DNA of 64,000 nt from the NCBI RefSeq assembly GCF_000429245.1, contig NZ_KE386870.1, forward strand, positions 341,311-405,310. Reading direction: 5' to 3'. Position 1 is the first letter of the stretch; every line of letters starts with the position of its first letter. Both the position numbers and the translations under genes were made by a program. Under the pieces are notes generated by a model. The model was not told the origin of the DNA. It searched no databases and worked only from the letters and a program-made list of their open reading frames with translations. The stretch is from Schaalia georgiae DSM 6843. GTDB lineage: Bacteria > Actinomycetota > Actinomycetes > Actinomycetales > Actinomycetaceae. Below are positions 7,870-18,769 of the stretch, piece by piece.

Positions 7870-9903
7870 ATGAGCCTGAGCCCGAACGAACTCCTCGACG
7901 CACTCGACCCCGACCAGCGCGCGGTGGCCACGCAGGTCGCGGGCCCGCTGGCGGTCCTGGCGGGCGCGGGCACGGGCAAGACCCGTGCGATCACGTACCG
8001 GATCGCTTACGGTGCCGCCGTCGGGGCCTTCGACCCGTCGAACGTGCTCGCCGTGACCTTCACGAAGCGCGCGGCCTACGAGATGCGCCACCGGCTGGCC
8101 GCCCTCGGCGTCCCGAGGGCGCAGGCGCGGACCTTCCACTCGGCGGCGCTGCGCCAACTGCGGCACTTCTGGCCGACGGTCGTCGGCGGCCCCATGCCCG
8201 ACGTGGTCCCGCACAAGGCGTCCCTGGTGTCGAGCGCTTGCGCGAGGCTGGGCATCACGGTGGACAGGACGACGGTGCGCGACCTCGCCGCGGAGATCGA
8301 GTGGGCGAAGGTGTCGATGGTGGGGCCGGACCGCTACGAGGCGCACCTGCGCCGCACTGGCCGCCAGGCGCCCGCCGACCTGACGGGGGCGGAGGCGGCG
8401 CGCCTGCTCGACGCCTACGAGGACGCGAAGTCCGAGAGGGGGGTGGTGGACTTCGAGGACGTGCTGGTCTACATGTGCGGCATCCTGCAGGAGCGCCCCG
8501 ACATCGCGCGCCTCGTTCGCGGCCAGTACCGCAACTTCGTGGTCGATGAGTTCCAGGACGTGAACCTCCTGCAGTCCCGCCTGCTCGACCTGTGGCTGGG
8601 CGGGCGCCACGACGTGTGCGTGGTGGGCGACGTGGCCCAGACCATCTACTCCTTCACGGGGGCCAGCCCGGAGTACCTGACTGGCTTCGCGCGCAAGCAC
8701 CCGGGCGCCCGAGTGGTCGAGCTCACCCGCGACTACCGGTCGACGCCCGCGATCGTCGAGGCCGCGAACCGCGTTCTCGCCAGGGCGGCCCAGCGCGAGG
8801 GCACGGTGCGTCTGGTGAGCCAGCGTCAGGGCGGGGGGCCCGTCGCCTACCGGACCTACGACGACGACGTCGCCGAGGCCGAGGGCATCGCCCAGCGGAT
8901 CACAGAGCTCATGGCGGGCGGGACGCCCGCGCACTCGATAGCGGTGCTGCTGCGCACGAACGGGCAGTCCCAGGTGTTCGAGGAGGCGCTTGGCGCGCGC
9001 GGCATCCCGGTCGCGATGACGAACTCGACGCCGTTCTTCCGCCGCGAGGACGTGCGCCGGGCCCTATCGGCGCTGCGCACGGCGGCCGCGGCGCAGGAAG
9101 GGGACGGCGCTGGTGCGGGGGGCGTCGGCGCGGCGGTCAGGGACGCCCTGGGCGGCGTCGGCTGGAGCGAGGAGGCCCCCGTCGGCGGCAGCGCCCGCGA
9201 GCGGTGGGCGGACATGGCCGCGATCGTGGCGTGGGCGGATGACACGAACGCCTCCGACCTGGCGGGGTTCCTCTCCGAGCTCGACGAGCGCGCCCAGTAC
9301 CAGGTCGAGCCCGACAAAACGGGCGTGGAAGTGGCGACCATCCACACCGCGAAGGGCCTCGAATGGGACGCGGTGTTCGTCGCGGGCGTCGCCGAGGGAC
9401 TGCTCCCGATCTCTTACGCCTCCACGCCCGCAGCCCGCGAGGAGGAGCGACGCCTGCTGTACGTGGCACTCACCCGGGCGCGCGACGTGCTGGAGGTGTC
9501 ATGGGCGCGGATGCGCGCCACGGGCGGGCGCGGCAAGCGCCACCGCTCCCGGCTGCTCGACGGCGTGTGGCCGACGGACAGGAGTGTGGGCAAGCCGAAG
9601 CGCCAGGCGGCCAAAGAGAGCGCCCGCGAGCGCAGGGAGCGCTTCGAGGCGGAGGCGGGCGAGGAGGCGCTCGACCTCTTCGCCAGGCTCAAGGCGTGGC
9701 GCCTGGGGGTGGCGCAGGCGGCCTCGGTCCCCGCCTTCGCTGTGCTCACCGACCAGACGCTGCGCGACATCGCGGTGACCAGGCCCAAGACCGTCGCCCA
9801 GCTGCGGGTCATCAAGGGGATCGGCGACGTCAAGGTCGAGCGCTTCGCCGCCCCGGTACTGGCCCTGGTGCGGGGGGAGGAGGTTGCTCCCCCGGAGCCG
9901 TAG
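7870..9903 (+). CDS. uvrD2: UvrD2-like ATP-dependent DNA helicase with HRDC domain
   Basis: A superfamily 1A 3'-5' helicase of 677 residues acting in DNA repair. It shows Walker A GAGTGKT (about 31-37), the [13 protein letters not shown] motif, VDEFQDVN Walker [31 protein letters not shown], the [17 protein letters not shown] motif and YVALTRAR. After a basic linker it ends in an HRDC-type domain ([20 protein letters not shown]), as in mycobacterial UvrD2. The ATG at 7870 ([12 protein letters not shown]) fits homologue starts; the frame extends 15 codons upstream without a good ribosome site. Its 3' end overlaps the convergent ThiF-like gene by 74 bp. Confidence 0.93.
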   Translation: MSLSPNELLDALDPDQRAVATQVAGPLAVLAGAGTGKTRAITYRIAYGAAVGAFDPSNVLAVTFTKRAAYEMRHRLAALGVPRAQARTFHSAALRQLRHFWPTVVGGPMPDVVPHKASLVSSACARLGITVDRTTVRDLAAEIEWAKVSMVGPDRYEAHLRRTGRQAPADLTGAEAARLLDAYEDAKSERGVVDFEDVLVYMCGILQERPDIARLVRGQYRNFVVDEFQDVNLLQSRLLDLWLGGRHDVCVVGDVAQTIYSFTGASPEYLTGFARKHPGARVVELTRDYRSTPAIVEAANRVLARAAQREGTVRLVSQRQGGGPVAYRTYDDDVAEAEGIAQRITELMAGGTPAHSIAVLLRTNGQSQVFEEALGARGIPVAMTNSTPFFRREDVRRALSALRTAAAAQEGDGAGAGGVGAAVRDALGGVGWSEEAPVGGSARERWADMAAIVAWADDTNASDLAGFLSELDERAQYQVEPDKTGVEVATIHTAKGLEWDAVFVAGVAEGLLPISYASTPAAREEERRLLYVALTRARDVLEVSWARMRATGGRGKRHRSRLLDGVWPTDRSVGKPKRQAAKESARERRERFEAEAGEEALDLFARLKAWRLGVAQAASVPAFAVLTDQTLRDIAVTRPKTVAQLRVIKGIGDVKVERFAAPVLALVRGEEVAPPEP

Positions 9904-10816
9904 GGGACTCGCCCGGGGGCGGCATGGTCCCGATGCCGCAGGCGCACGAGGGGTCGGGCCGCGCCTGTTCGCGCACGGCTGTGCCGCCGTCGGGATCGAC
10001 GATGTGGATCGCGGGCAGGTCGGCGAAATCGAACGCGCCCGTGCACAGGGCGCGGACGAGGCGCGCGATCAGCAGGCCCGCCGCCAGGTGGGCCGAGGCG
10101 GTGAGCGCCCCCAGCGGCTGGCCGCAGCCGTGGCGCAGGTGGGCCAGGCGGAAGGGGTCGTCGGCGATACGTGCAGATTCGACGCAGTGGTGGCACGGGG
10201 TCGCGCCGGGCAGGACCAGCGGGCCCACCTCGTACCCCGTCTCGCCCCTGGTGACCAGCAGGTGGGGGGTGTCCACGGCTGTGAGCGCCTCGGTGCGCGT
10301 GGGGTCGATCATCCGGTCGCCGCTGACGATCGCGATGTGGGGCTGGGACTGGCAGTGGAGGCGGGCCAGGGGGATCCGGTCGGCGAGGAGCTTGCGTGCC
10401 GAGGGGGCGCGGAGGGTTCCCAGTGCCATCGAGGGGAAGAACCGCTGGAAGTCCTCGTCGATGAGGCCGGAGTCCTCTATGGAGCACTCGAGTGCGAAAC
10501 CGTCGGCCAGCGCCCCCAGCGCGACAATGGTGGCGGGGGTCAGGCCCACGGCCCCGACGACGAGTGGGGGAGTGGGGCCCTCGTCGAGGAACCGGTTGCG
10601 GCGCAGCGCGGATTCGATCAGCGAATGGCGGGCAGGCGGGCCCGCGGGGTGTGCCCCCGACCGCCTGCCCCCGCCTTCGGGGAGGGCCGCCCGCAGCAGC
10701 CAGGCGCGCTCGGCGTCGTCGACGCCCTCGATGACAGTGTGGTGGTAGTGGTCGGATCCGATCTGAACAGCGTTCTGCCCGTGCCAGAGGACCGCAGTTC
10801 CTTTTCTCAGTTTCAT
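9830..10816 (-). CDS. ThiF/TOMM cyclodehydratase-like protein
   Basis: A 328-residue protein resembling the E1-like (ThiF) and leader-binding cyclodehydratase family. The central region has LVTRGETGYEVGPLVLPG, then ATPCHHCVESAR and a late CACG, which form two Cys pairs able to hold zinc. The N-terminal part (MKLRKGTAVLWHGQNAVQIG) resembles the leader-binding segment. Homologues sit beside uvrD2 in many actinobacteria, for example the Rv3196 neighbourhood in Mycobacterium. No precursor peptide or dehydrogenase lies nearby, so a classic thiazole/oxazole peptide role is doubtful. GGGAGGAAC precedes the ATG, and a perfect 14-bp palindrome lies 20 bp upstream. Confidence 0.75.
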   Translation of the reverse strand: MKLRKGTAVLWHGQNAVQIGSDHYHHTVIEGVDDAERAWLLRAALPEGGGRRSGAHPAGPPARHSLIESALRRNRFLDEGPTPPLVVGAVGLTPATIVALGALADGFALECSIEDSGLIDEDFQRFFPSMALGTLRAPSARKLLADRIPLARLHCQSQPHIAIVSGDRMIDPTRTEALTAVDTPHLLVTRGETGYEVGPLVLPGATPCHHCVESARIADDPFRLAHLRHGCGQPLGALTASAHLAAGLLIARLVRALCTGAFDFADLPAIHIVDPDGGTAVREQARPDPSCACGIGTMPPPGESPTAPGEQPPPPAPGPVPGRRSARP

Positions 10817-10836
10817 AACCGTTCCTCCCGATTCAC

Positions 10837-10850
10837 ATGATTTAAATCAT
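10837..10850 (-). promoter_or_regulatory. 14-bp palindrome upstream of the ThiF-like gene
   Basis: ATGATTTAAATCAT is a perfect palindrome 20 bp upstream of the start codon, in an A/T-rich island. Its core TGAT-N4-ATCA equals the core half-sites recognised by FNR-type CRP/FNR regulators. It could be an operator overlapping the promoter. Confidence 0.45.
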
Positions 10851-10968
10851 TATGTATCAGTCGGTGGGGGTTCTGCTGGAAAATGGGAAATCTGTGGATA
10901 GAGCCGGCGCGGAGCAGCTGCGGCTTCGATTCTGTCCCGCCGCGCCAGGTGGGGCGTCCGCCTGTGGC

Positions 10969-12528
10969 CTACTGTCCGAGGGAGTCGGGTCCTGTGCCGT
11001 CCTGCTCTTCGCCGCTGGACGCCTCCGGCGCTGACGGATCCGCGCCGCCGTCCTCGGGGGAGCCGGGCGATCGTGGGGCCTCGTCGTTGCCGGCGTCCGT
11101 CCTTTGCGGCGCGAAGCCCGCCTCGCGCAGTGTCTCCGCCTCCGGGTCGTCCTGGGGGGACAGCCCCTCCGCCCAGCCCATCGTCCCATCGAGCAGGGAG
11201 TTGAGGGCGGCGTCGATGTCGGCGTCCTGCTCCAGGGCGGCCTGGCGGATCGTGAGGAAGGTGTCGGGGGAGTCGAGCTCGTTCATGGTTGGCACCATGT
11301 CGGGGTGCGACCACAGCGCGTCGCGGGCCGTGGCGGTGCCGTCGGCGGCGACCAGTGAGAAGATCGACGCGGCGCCCCGGGCGCGCCTGGGGCGCATCTT
11401 CAGGCCGATGAGGCGGCCCAGCACCTCCTCGGCGGGACTGCCTGAGGCCCGCCGCCTGCGCATCATCTCCCGCAACTGGTCGGAGTGGGGCAGGTAGGGG
11501 GCCGTCGCGGCGGCCGTGACGACCTCCACCCACCCCTCTATGAGTGCGAGCAGGGTCTCCAGGCGCGTCAGCGCCCTGTGCTGGGCCTCGGTGACGGAGA
11601 TGGCGAACACCCCGCCCGAGAGTGCGCGTTCGATCGACTCGGGATCCGAGGGGTCGACGCTGCTGGCCGCCTGCGCGATGGCGGTGGGGTCGATGGCGAT
11701 CTCCGCGCTGTACGCCTCGACCGCGCGCAATAGGTCGCCCGACAGCCACGAGACCGAGGCGAAGAGGCGGCGGTGGGCCGCCTCGCGCACGGCCATGAAC
11801 TGGCGCACCTCGGTGAAGTCGATGTCGAGCCCCTCGCTGAACGCGGCGATGTTGTGGGGCAGCAGCGCCGTCGTGCCGGCGGGGGCGAGGGGGATGCCCA
11901 CGTCGTAGGAGCCGATCGCCTCCTGCGCCAGGGCGCTGAGGGCGCGCCCGATCTGCGAGGCGAACATCATGGCGGACAGCTTGGGCATCATCTCCTGGGT
12001 CTGCCCCAGCATGGCGGCGACGCCCGCGGGCAGATCGCCCCCGTCGCCCATCTGGTCGGCGAGCGCCGCCGACAGGGCCCGCGAGACGTTGGCCGCGACG
12101 GGCTCGCAGATCCGCTTCCACATCGGCAGTGTCGCGTCGATCCACTGCGCGCGGCTCCACGCCTGGCGCTCGGCGGGGCCGGCGGAGAAGTCGGTGACGG
12201 TGTCGAGCCACAGATCCGCCACCGTCATCGCCTGCTTCGTCGCCGCCGCCTCCGACGCACAGGGGTGGGGATCCCCCGCGGTGAACGCCTGCTGTTTCGC
12301 CGCGCCCTCGACCAGGCCCCAGTTGACCGGGCCGCTCGTCGTGCTCATGATGAAGCGGAACTGGTTGAGCACCTGTTCCAGGTGGGCGGGGTCGGAGTAC
12401 TCGGCGGGCATCGAAGAGGGGTCGAACCCCTGTGCCCGCATTGCGCGGGCGGCCTCCTCGCCCGCCTCGTCGCCGAGGAGGTTGCGGAGGAAGTCGTCGA
12501 AAGGGGTGCCATCGGACTCGTCACTCAT
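10969..12528 (-). CDS. Zincin-like (F420-associated, DUF2342-type) protein
   Basis: A 519-residue protein resembling the actinobacterial family of putative zinc-dependent metalloproteases near uvrD2 (Rv3195 type). It contains GPVNWGLVEGAAKQQAF near residue 66 and a central region ending in the motif R248-E249-A-A-H252 (FMAVREAAHRRLFASVSWL). In the zincin HExxH motif the first residue would be His; here it is Arg, so metal binding or catalysis may be lost or rearranged. The C-terminus is acidic and probably disordered. It is transcribed leftward, before the ThiF-like gene and 152 bp from it. Its start is 131 bp from the divergent S16 protease gene. Confidence 0.8.
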   Translation of the reverse strand: MSDESDGTPFDDFLRNLLGDEAGEEAARAMRAQGFDPSSMPAEYSDPAHLEQVLNQFRFIMSTTSGPVNWGLVEGAAKQQAFTAGDPHPCASEAAATKQAMTVADLWLDTVTDFSAGPAERQAWSRAQWIDATLPMWKRICEPVAANVSRALSAALADQMGDGGDLPAGVAAMLGQTQEMMPKLSAMMFASQIGRALSALAQEAIGSYDVGIPLAPAGTTALLPHNIAAFSEGLDIDFTEVRQFMAVREAAHRRLFASVSWLSGDLLRAVEAYSAEIAIDPTAIAQAASSVDPSDPESIERALSGGVFAISVTEAQHRALTRLETLLALIEGWVEVVTAAATAPYLPHSDQLREMMRRRRASGSPAEEVLGRLIGLKMRPRRARGAASIFSLVAADGTATARDALWSHPDMVPTMNELDSPDTFLTIRQAALEQDADIDAALNSLLDGTMGWAEGLSPQDDPEAETLREAGFAPQRTDAGNDEAPRSPGSPEDGGADPSAPEASSGEEQDGTGPDSLGQ

Positions 12529-12659
12529 GACGCCAGCCTAGTGGCTCAATATGGCGGGGCGCTGGAAGCCGCCTGGGTGTGCGCTGAAAGCATAAGGGGA
12601 ACGGGCGCTGCGGGCGCCGAACAGGTGCGGTGGGGCCAGTGGTGCGCCACAATGTCCAG

Positions 12660-13919
12660 GTGAACGAGAACAAGGACACCGCACCTTCCGCCCAGGACGC
12701 CGATCCCGCAGCCCCTGCCCAGCGCTCCCACGCGGAGCACGTCGGCGCCAACGGGGCCCGGCTGGCCGGCCGCCGCCGGGAGGTCCCCCTGTGGGCGAGG
12801 CTCGCCGCCTCCGGGGCGGCGCTCGCCCTCATGGTCGTCGGCCTGTCGTGGGTCCCCGTTCCCTATGTCGTGGAGAGCCCGGGCCCGACCTTCAACGTCC
12901 TCGGCTCCGACAGCGGCATCCCCATGATCTCGATCTCCGGGACGGACCCCACCAGCGGCGCGGACGTGGCGGTCGACGCCCCCCAGTCCTCCTCCTACGC
13001 GGCCAAGGCCCCGTCCGGGGACGGCGGGCCCGGGCAACTGCGGATGGTGACGGTCGCCGAGAGCGGCGGCCCCGGGCGGCGCCTCAACTTCCTCCAACTC
13101 GTCGGCGCCACTTTCGACTCGCGCTCGCGGATCCTCGACTACGACTCCGTCTACCCGCCCACGGCCACCCAGGAGCAAGTCGACAACGCCAACCAGGCCC
13201 AGATGCAGTCCTCGCAGTCCACCTCGCAGGTCGCCGCCCTGGAGTACCTGGGATGGCGGGTCCCCGCCTCGGTCACCATCGCGGGGGGCGTCGAGGGGAC
13301 GGACGCGGCGGACAAGGTCGCCCAGGGCGACGTTTTGACCGCGATCACCACCGTCGACGGGGCCGTCCACCCGGTGGACAGCGCTTCCGCGCCATTCGCC
13401 ATCATGTCCCGCGTCCCCGTGGGCGACACAGTGCGGCTGTCCGTCCAGCGCGACGGGGACGCCCTCGAGATCCCCGTGACGACCGTCGCGGGGGAGGAGG
13501 GGTCCGAGGGCTCCAAACTGGGGGTCTACCTCAGAATCGACGCGCAGTTGCCCCTCGACATCTCCTTCAACTTGGAGAACGTGGGCGGTCCGTCGGCGGG
13601 GATGATGTTCTCGCTGGGCATCATCGACCGCCTCACGCCCGGCGATATGACGGGCGGAGCGGTCATCGCCGGGACAGGGACCATGAACTACGACGGGCGC
13701 GTGGGCGCCATCGGGGGGATCCAGCAGAAGATGTGGGGCGCGAAGGAGGACGGCGCCCAATGGTTCTTCGCCCCCGCCGCGAACTGCAACGAGGTCGTCG
13801 GGAACATCCCCGACGGGCTGCGCGTCGTGCGGGTCGCCACACTGGGCGAGGCCGCCGACGCCGTCCACGCCATCGCCCAGGGCGACGGCGCCTCCCTGCC
13901 GATCTGCACGGCGCGGTAG
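12660..13919 (+). CDS. Membrane-anchored PDZ and Lon-type (S16) serine protease
   Basis: A YlbL-like protease of 419 residues. A single transmembrane helix (about 42-60, LAASGAALALMVVGLSWVPV) follows a polar cytoplasmic tail, placing the rest outside. A PDZ-like domain (about 185-275) precedes the Lon S16 protease domain. The catalytic serine is S312 in NVGGPSAGMMFSLGI and the lysine is probably K357 in GGIQQKMWGAK, 45 residues apart as in Lon. The GTG at 12660 is preferred; an ATG 30 bp upstream is possible. It is divergent from the zincin-like gene, matching the order in other actinobacteria (Rv3194c neighbourhood). Confidence 0.9.
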   Translation: MNENKDTAPSAQDADPAAPAQRSHAEHVGANGARLAGRRREVPLWARLAASGAALALMVVGLSWVPVPYVVESPGPTFNVLGSDSGIPMISISGTDPTSGADVAVDAPQSSSYAAKAPSGDGGPGQLRMVTVAESGGPGRRLNFLQLVGATFDSRSRILDYDSVYPPTATQEQVDNANQAQMQSSQSTSQVAALEYLGWRVPASVTIAGGVEGTDAADKVAQGDVLTAITTVDGAVHPVDSASAPFAIMSRVPVGDTVRLSVQRDGDALEIPVTTVAGEEGSEGSKLGVYLRIDAQLPLDISFNLENVGGPSAGMMFSLGIIDRLTPGDMTGGAVIAGTGTMNYDGRVGAIGGIQQKMWGAKEDGAQWFFAPAANCNEVVGNIPDGLRVVRVATLGEAADAVHAIAQGDGASLPICTAR

Positions 13920-13926
13920 CCGGCAC

Positions 13927-13954
13927 GGTCCCAGGGCACGCCGGGCCCTGGGAC

Positions 13955-13955
<1 letters not shown>
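13927..13955. terminator. Bidirectional terminator between convergent genes
   Basis: GGTCCCAGGGC at 13927-13937 pairs perfectly with its complement at 13945-13955, leaving a 7-nt loop. It fills the 35-bp gap between the S16 protease gene and the leftward HerA-like gene. Confidence 0.8.
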
Positions 13956-15859
<1,904 letters not shown>

Positions 15860-16087
15860 CGGGTTCTCCCATCGTCGGGCCGGGCGGTTCTCCGCTCCAT
15901 CTTAGATTGTGGCGCCCGGTTGTGGCTGCTGGCCCGCAGTCGTGTGCGCGGGCGCCGCTACCGCGCGCTCCCACAAGCCACGGCCCCAGGCGGGGCCCGT
16001 CCACAGGGCGGGGCGGCGCCCGGGCGCTATCCACAGGAGGCGGGGGCGCATTACCCGTCGGACCGGGGGCCGCCGTACCGTGACCGC

Positions 16088-16900
16088 ATGAGAACACCCG
16101 TGCACGAATGGCTGGCCCGCAGGCGCTTGCGGGCGCTCACACGCGCCGTCTACACGAGCGCCGTCGAAGAGGACCCGACCGACGCCGACGACCCCGGACG
16201 CAAGGCGCGCCTGGCCCCATCGGGCGCCTCCACCTGCGCCGTCATCGTCACGATCATCGTCGTCTCCCTGTGCGCCCTGTGGAGACTGGGGCCCAGCGGC
16301 ACGCCGACCCCGGACGCCCCAGCGCAGTCATCCGGCCCCGCCCAGTCCGCCGGCGCCCCTGCCGAAGACAGCCGTACCAACACGGCCCAGGGCGCTGCGC
16401 CCGCACCCGCTGGGACCCGGCCCAGCGGCACGCGCGGCGCAGGCGCCCGGTCGAGCCGCGGTTCCCAGGCGGCGGGCGCCACCCAGGTCGTCGTCTACGT
16501 CACCGGCCGGGTCGCCTCGCCCGGAGTCCTCACGATGCCCGCAGGATCCCGCGTCGGGGAGGCCATCGAAGCAGCGGGCGGCCCCGGCGAGGACGCCGAC
16601 CTGGAATCACTCAACCTCGCGCGCGTCATCGCCGACGGCGAGCACATCGTCGTCCCCGCCCAAGGCGCCGCCCCCGCGCCCCCGGGGGCGCGGGCCCCCG
16701 AGGGCGCCCAATGCGTCAACCTCAACGCCGCCTCGGAGCAGGAACTGCAGGAACTCGACGGGGTCGGCCCCGCCATGGCCTCGCGCATCGCCCAGTACCG
16801 CGCAGCGCACGGAACGATCACCAGCGTCGACGAACTCGACGACGTCCCCGGCATAGGCCCGGCCCTGCTCGAGAAGATCCGGTCGGGGGCCTGTCCGTGA
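16088..16900 (+). CDS. comEA: ComEA-like competence protein
   Basis: A DNA-binding protein of the transformation machinery, 270 residues. A transmembrane helix (about 55-72, CAVIVTIIVVSLCALWRL) follows a basic cytoplasmic tail, then comes a long Pro/Ala/Ser linker. The SLBB domain follows (VVVYVTGRVASPGVLTMPAG, about 136-155). Two helix-hairpin-helix motifs lie at the C-terminus (NLNAASEQELQELDGVGPAM and DELDDVPGIGPALLEKI). The ATG at 16088 was chosen over a frame open to 15920. Its stop overlaps the comEC GTG, so the two are coupled. Two TCCACAGG-type sites lie upstream near 15994 and 16031. Confidence 0.95.
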   Translation: MRTPVHEWLARRRLRALTRAVYTSAVEEDPTDADDPGRKARLAPSGASTCAVIVTIIVVSLCALWRLGPSGTPTPDAPAQSSGPAQSAGAPAEDSRTNTAQGAAPAPAGTRPSGTRGAGARSSRGSQAAGATQVVVYVTGRVASPGVLTMPAGSRVGEAIEAAGGPGEDADLESLNLARVIADGEHIVVPAQGAAPAPPGARAPEGAQCVNLNAASEQELQELDGVGPAMASRIAQYRAAHGTITSVDELDDVPGIGPALLEKIRSGACP

Positions 16901-18510
16901 GCGCCGCGCCCGGTCGCGGACGAGCCGGCGCCCACGAGCCGGCCCGGGAGCCCCATCACGAGGAGCGCGCCGCCCCCGCCCGCGCAGAACCCAGGCGCGC
17001 GCCCGTCATGGTCGACCTGCGCCTGCTGCCCTGCGCTATCGCCGCGTGGGCGGCCAGCTGGTGGGCGACCACTACCAGCGCCGTGCCCCCGGGCTCCCAC
17101 CGCCTCCTCATCGCCTGCGCACTGGTGGGCACCGCTGCGGCCTGCGTCCTCACCCGGCCTAGCGCCCACCAGCCGAAGCACGCCCTGACAGCACCGGGAT
17201 CCGCGCGCCTCGGCGCCGCCATCGTATGCGCGGCGGCACTGGGCGCCCTCGCCACGGGATGGGCAGCCGCCGACTCGTACAACGCCGACCCGGCCCGCGC
17301 CCCCGAGGGCGGGCGCATGGCGGTCGCAGCCCGCGTCCGCCTCGTCCAGGACCCCGGGCCCTCGCGGTTCTCCCACGCGGAGGCGACCGCCCGGGCCCGG
17401 CTCCTCGCCGTCGGCGGCGCGCCCTCGGGCGCCTACGCGCTCCTACGGGGCCCGGGCATCGCGGACGCGGCCAGGGGCGACGAACTCGACGTCGTCGGCA
17501 CCATCGACCCCTCCTCCTACTCGGAGGCCCCGAACGCCGGGGTTCTGCGCGTCAAGCGCGTGAGTGCGGTCCACCGCCCCGGAGGAGTATGGGCGTGGGC
17601 GAGGAACGTGCGCCGCCACCTGGTGCGGACCTGCTCGGCCATGAGCCCCCAGGCCCGCGCCCTCGTGCCCGGCATGGCCATCGGGGACGACCGCGCCCTG
17701 CCGGCCGGCCTGGAGGACGCCATGAGGGCGACCTCCCTCACCCACCTCACCGCCGTGTCCGGCTCCCACATCGTCATCGTGCTCGCCGTGGTCTCGCTGG
17801 CCGTTCCGGGCAGGCGGGTCCCCCGCGCGCTCAGCACCGCGGCCGTTCTGGCGCTCATCCTCCTGCTGGTGGGGCCCGAGCCCTCCGTCGTCCGCTCCGT
17901 GGCCACGGCCGCGGTCTCGGCGCTCGCCCTGATCGCCGCCAGGCCCGGGCAGGCGTGCGCCGCCCTGTGCGCCGTCGTCACCGCGACCGTCATCATCGAC
18001 CCGTGGGCGTCACGCTCCTACGGTTTCGCCCTGTCCGTTCTGGCGGCGCTCGCGATCATCGGGCCAGCGGCCGCGGCCGTGCGGTGGTCGGCGCGCAGAC
18101 TCCGCGGGGACACGGCGCTGGGAAGGGCGCTGCGCCGCCTGGTGGGCGCCGTGGCGGTCCCCGCCGCCTGCCAGGTCTTCGTCATGCCGGTGCTGCTCAC
18201 CCTGGACCCCTCAGTCCCCACATGGGCGGTGCTCGCCAACACCCTCGCCGAACCCGCCGTGGCCCCAGCCACCGTGGCCGCGCTCTCCGCGGCGCTCCTG
18301 GGCCCCTACTGGCAGGCGGGCGCCGCGTGGTGCGCCTGGGCGTCCAGCTGGGCGACCGGGTGGATAGCCTGGGTCGCCCAGGTGTGCGCGGACCTTCCCG
18401 GGGCCCGTCTGGAGGTCCCCGTGCCCGTGGTCATCGGCGCGTACCTGGTGGGGGTGGGCGCCTACGCGGCGGCGAGGGCCCGCGCGCTCCGACGGGGGGC
18501 GCGGCGCTGA
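16897..18510 (+). CDS. comEC: ComEC/Rec2 competence channel protein (short form)
   Basis: An inner-membrane channel for uptake of single-stranded DNA. The 537-residue product has several membrane helices from about 50 onward. The competence domain signature is centred on residues about 260-300 (LVPGMAIGDDRALP and SLTHLTAVSGSHIVIV). The protein ends after the last membrane helices with a short basic tail, so it lacks the C-terminal metallo-beta-lactamase-like domain found in many longer ComEC proteins (about 700-800 residues). GTG at 16897 overlaps the comEA stop (GTGA). Longer upstream reading is shadow of comEA. Confidence 0.93.
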   Translation: MSAAPGRGRAGAHEPAREPHHEERAAPARAEPRRAPVMVDLRLLPCAIAAWAASWWATTTSAVPPGSHRLLIACALVGTAAACVLTRPSAHQPKHALTAPGSARLGAAIVCAAALGALATGWAAADSYNADPARAPEGGRMAVAARVRLVQDPGPSRFSHAEATARARLLAVGGAPSGAYALLRGPGIADAARGDELDVVGTIDPSSYSEAPNAGVLRVKRVSAVHRPGGVWAWARNVRRHLVRTCSAMSPQARALVPGMAIGDDRALPAGLEDAMRATSLTHLTAVSGSHIVIVLAVVSLAVPGRRVPRALSTAAVLALILLLVGPEPSVVRSVATAAVSALALIAARPGQACAALCAVVTATVIIDPWASRSYGFALSVLAALAIIGPAAAAVRWSARRLRGDTALGRALRRLVGAVAVPAACQVFVMPVLLTLDPSVPTWAVLANTLAEPAVAPATVAALSAALLGPYWQAGAAWCAWASSWATGWIAWVAQVCADLPGARLEVPVPVVIGAYLVGVGAYAAARARALRRGARR

Positions 18511-18769
18511 CCCGCCGGCCCGCGCTCGGGAGGCGGCTCCGTAGGACTGCCCGGCGCCCGCGGCCACGATCAGCGCCGGCCCGCGCCTACGCGGCGGCCC
18601 CCTGCTCCTTGCCCGCAAGCTCTTCCACCGCGTCCATCGACCCGCGCTCGGGCGACGGCCACGCCGGTGGGTGAAGAGTCACACGCGGGTCCGCACCGCA
18701 CGCGGCGCGATGCGCCTGGGCGTAGGCTTCTGCCAGTGACACCCGTTCGCGCAGGCGGAGGAGGAACGC

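Noticed and set aside
5937-7994. A 685-residue minus-strand frame suggesting a fused protein with rph
   Set aside because: Only the last 255 codons are RNase PH. The upstream part is antisense to nudC and unrelated to any family; the ATG at 6704 is the proper start.
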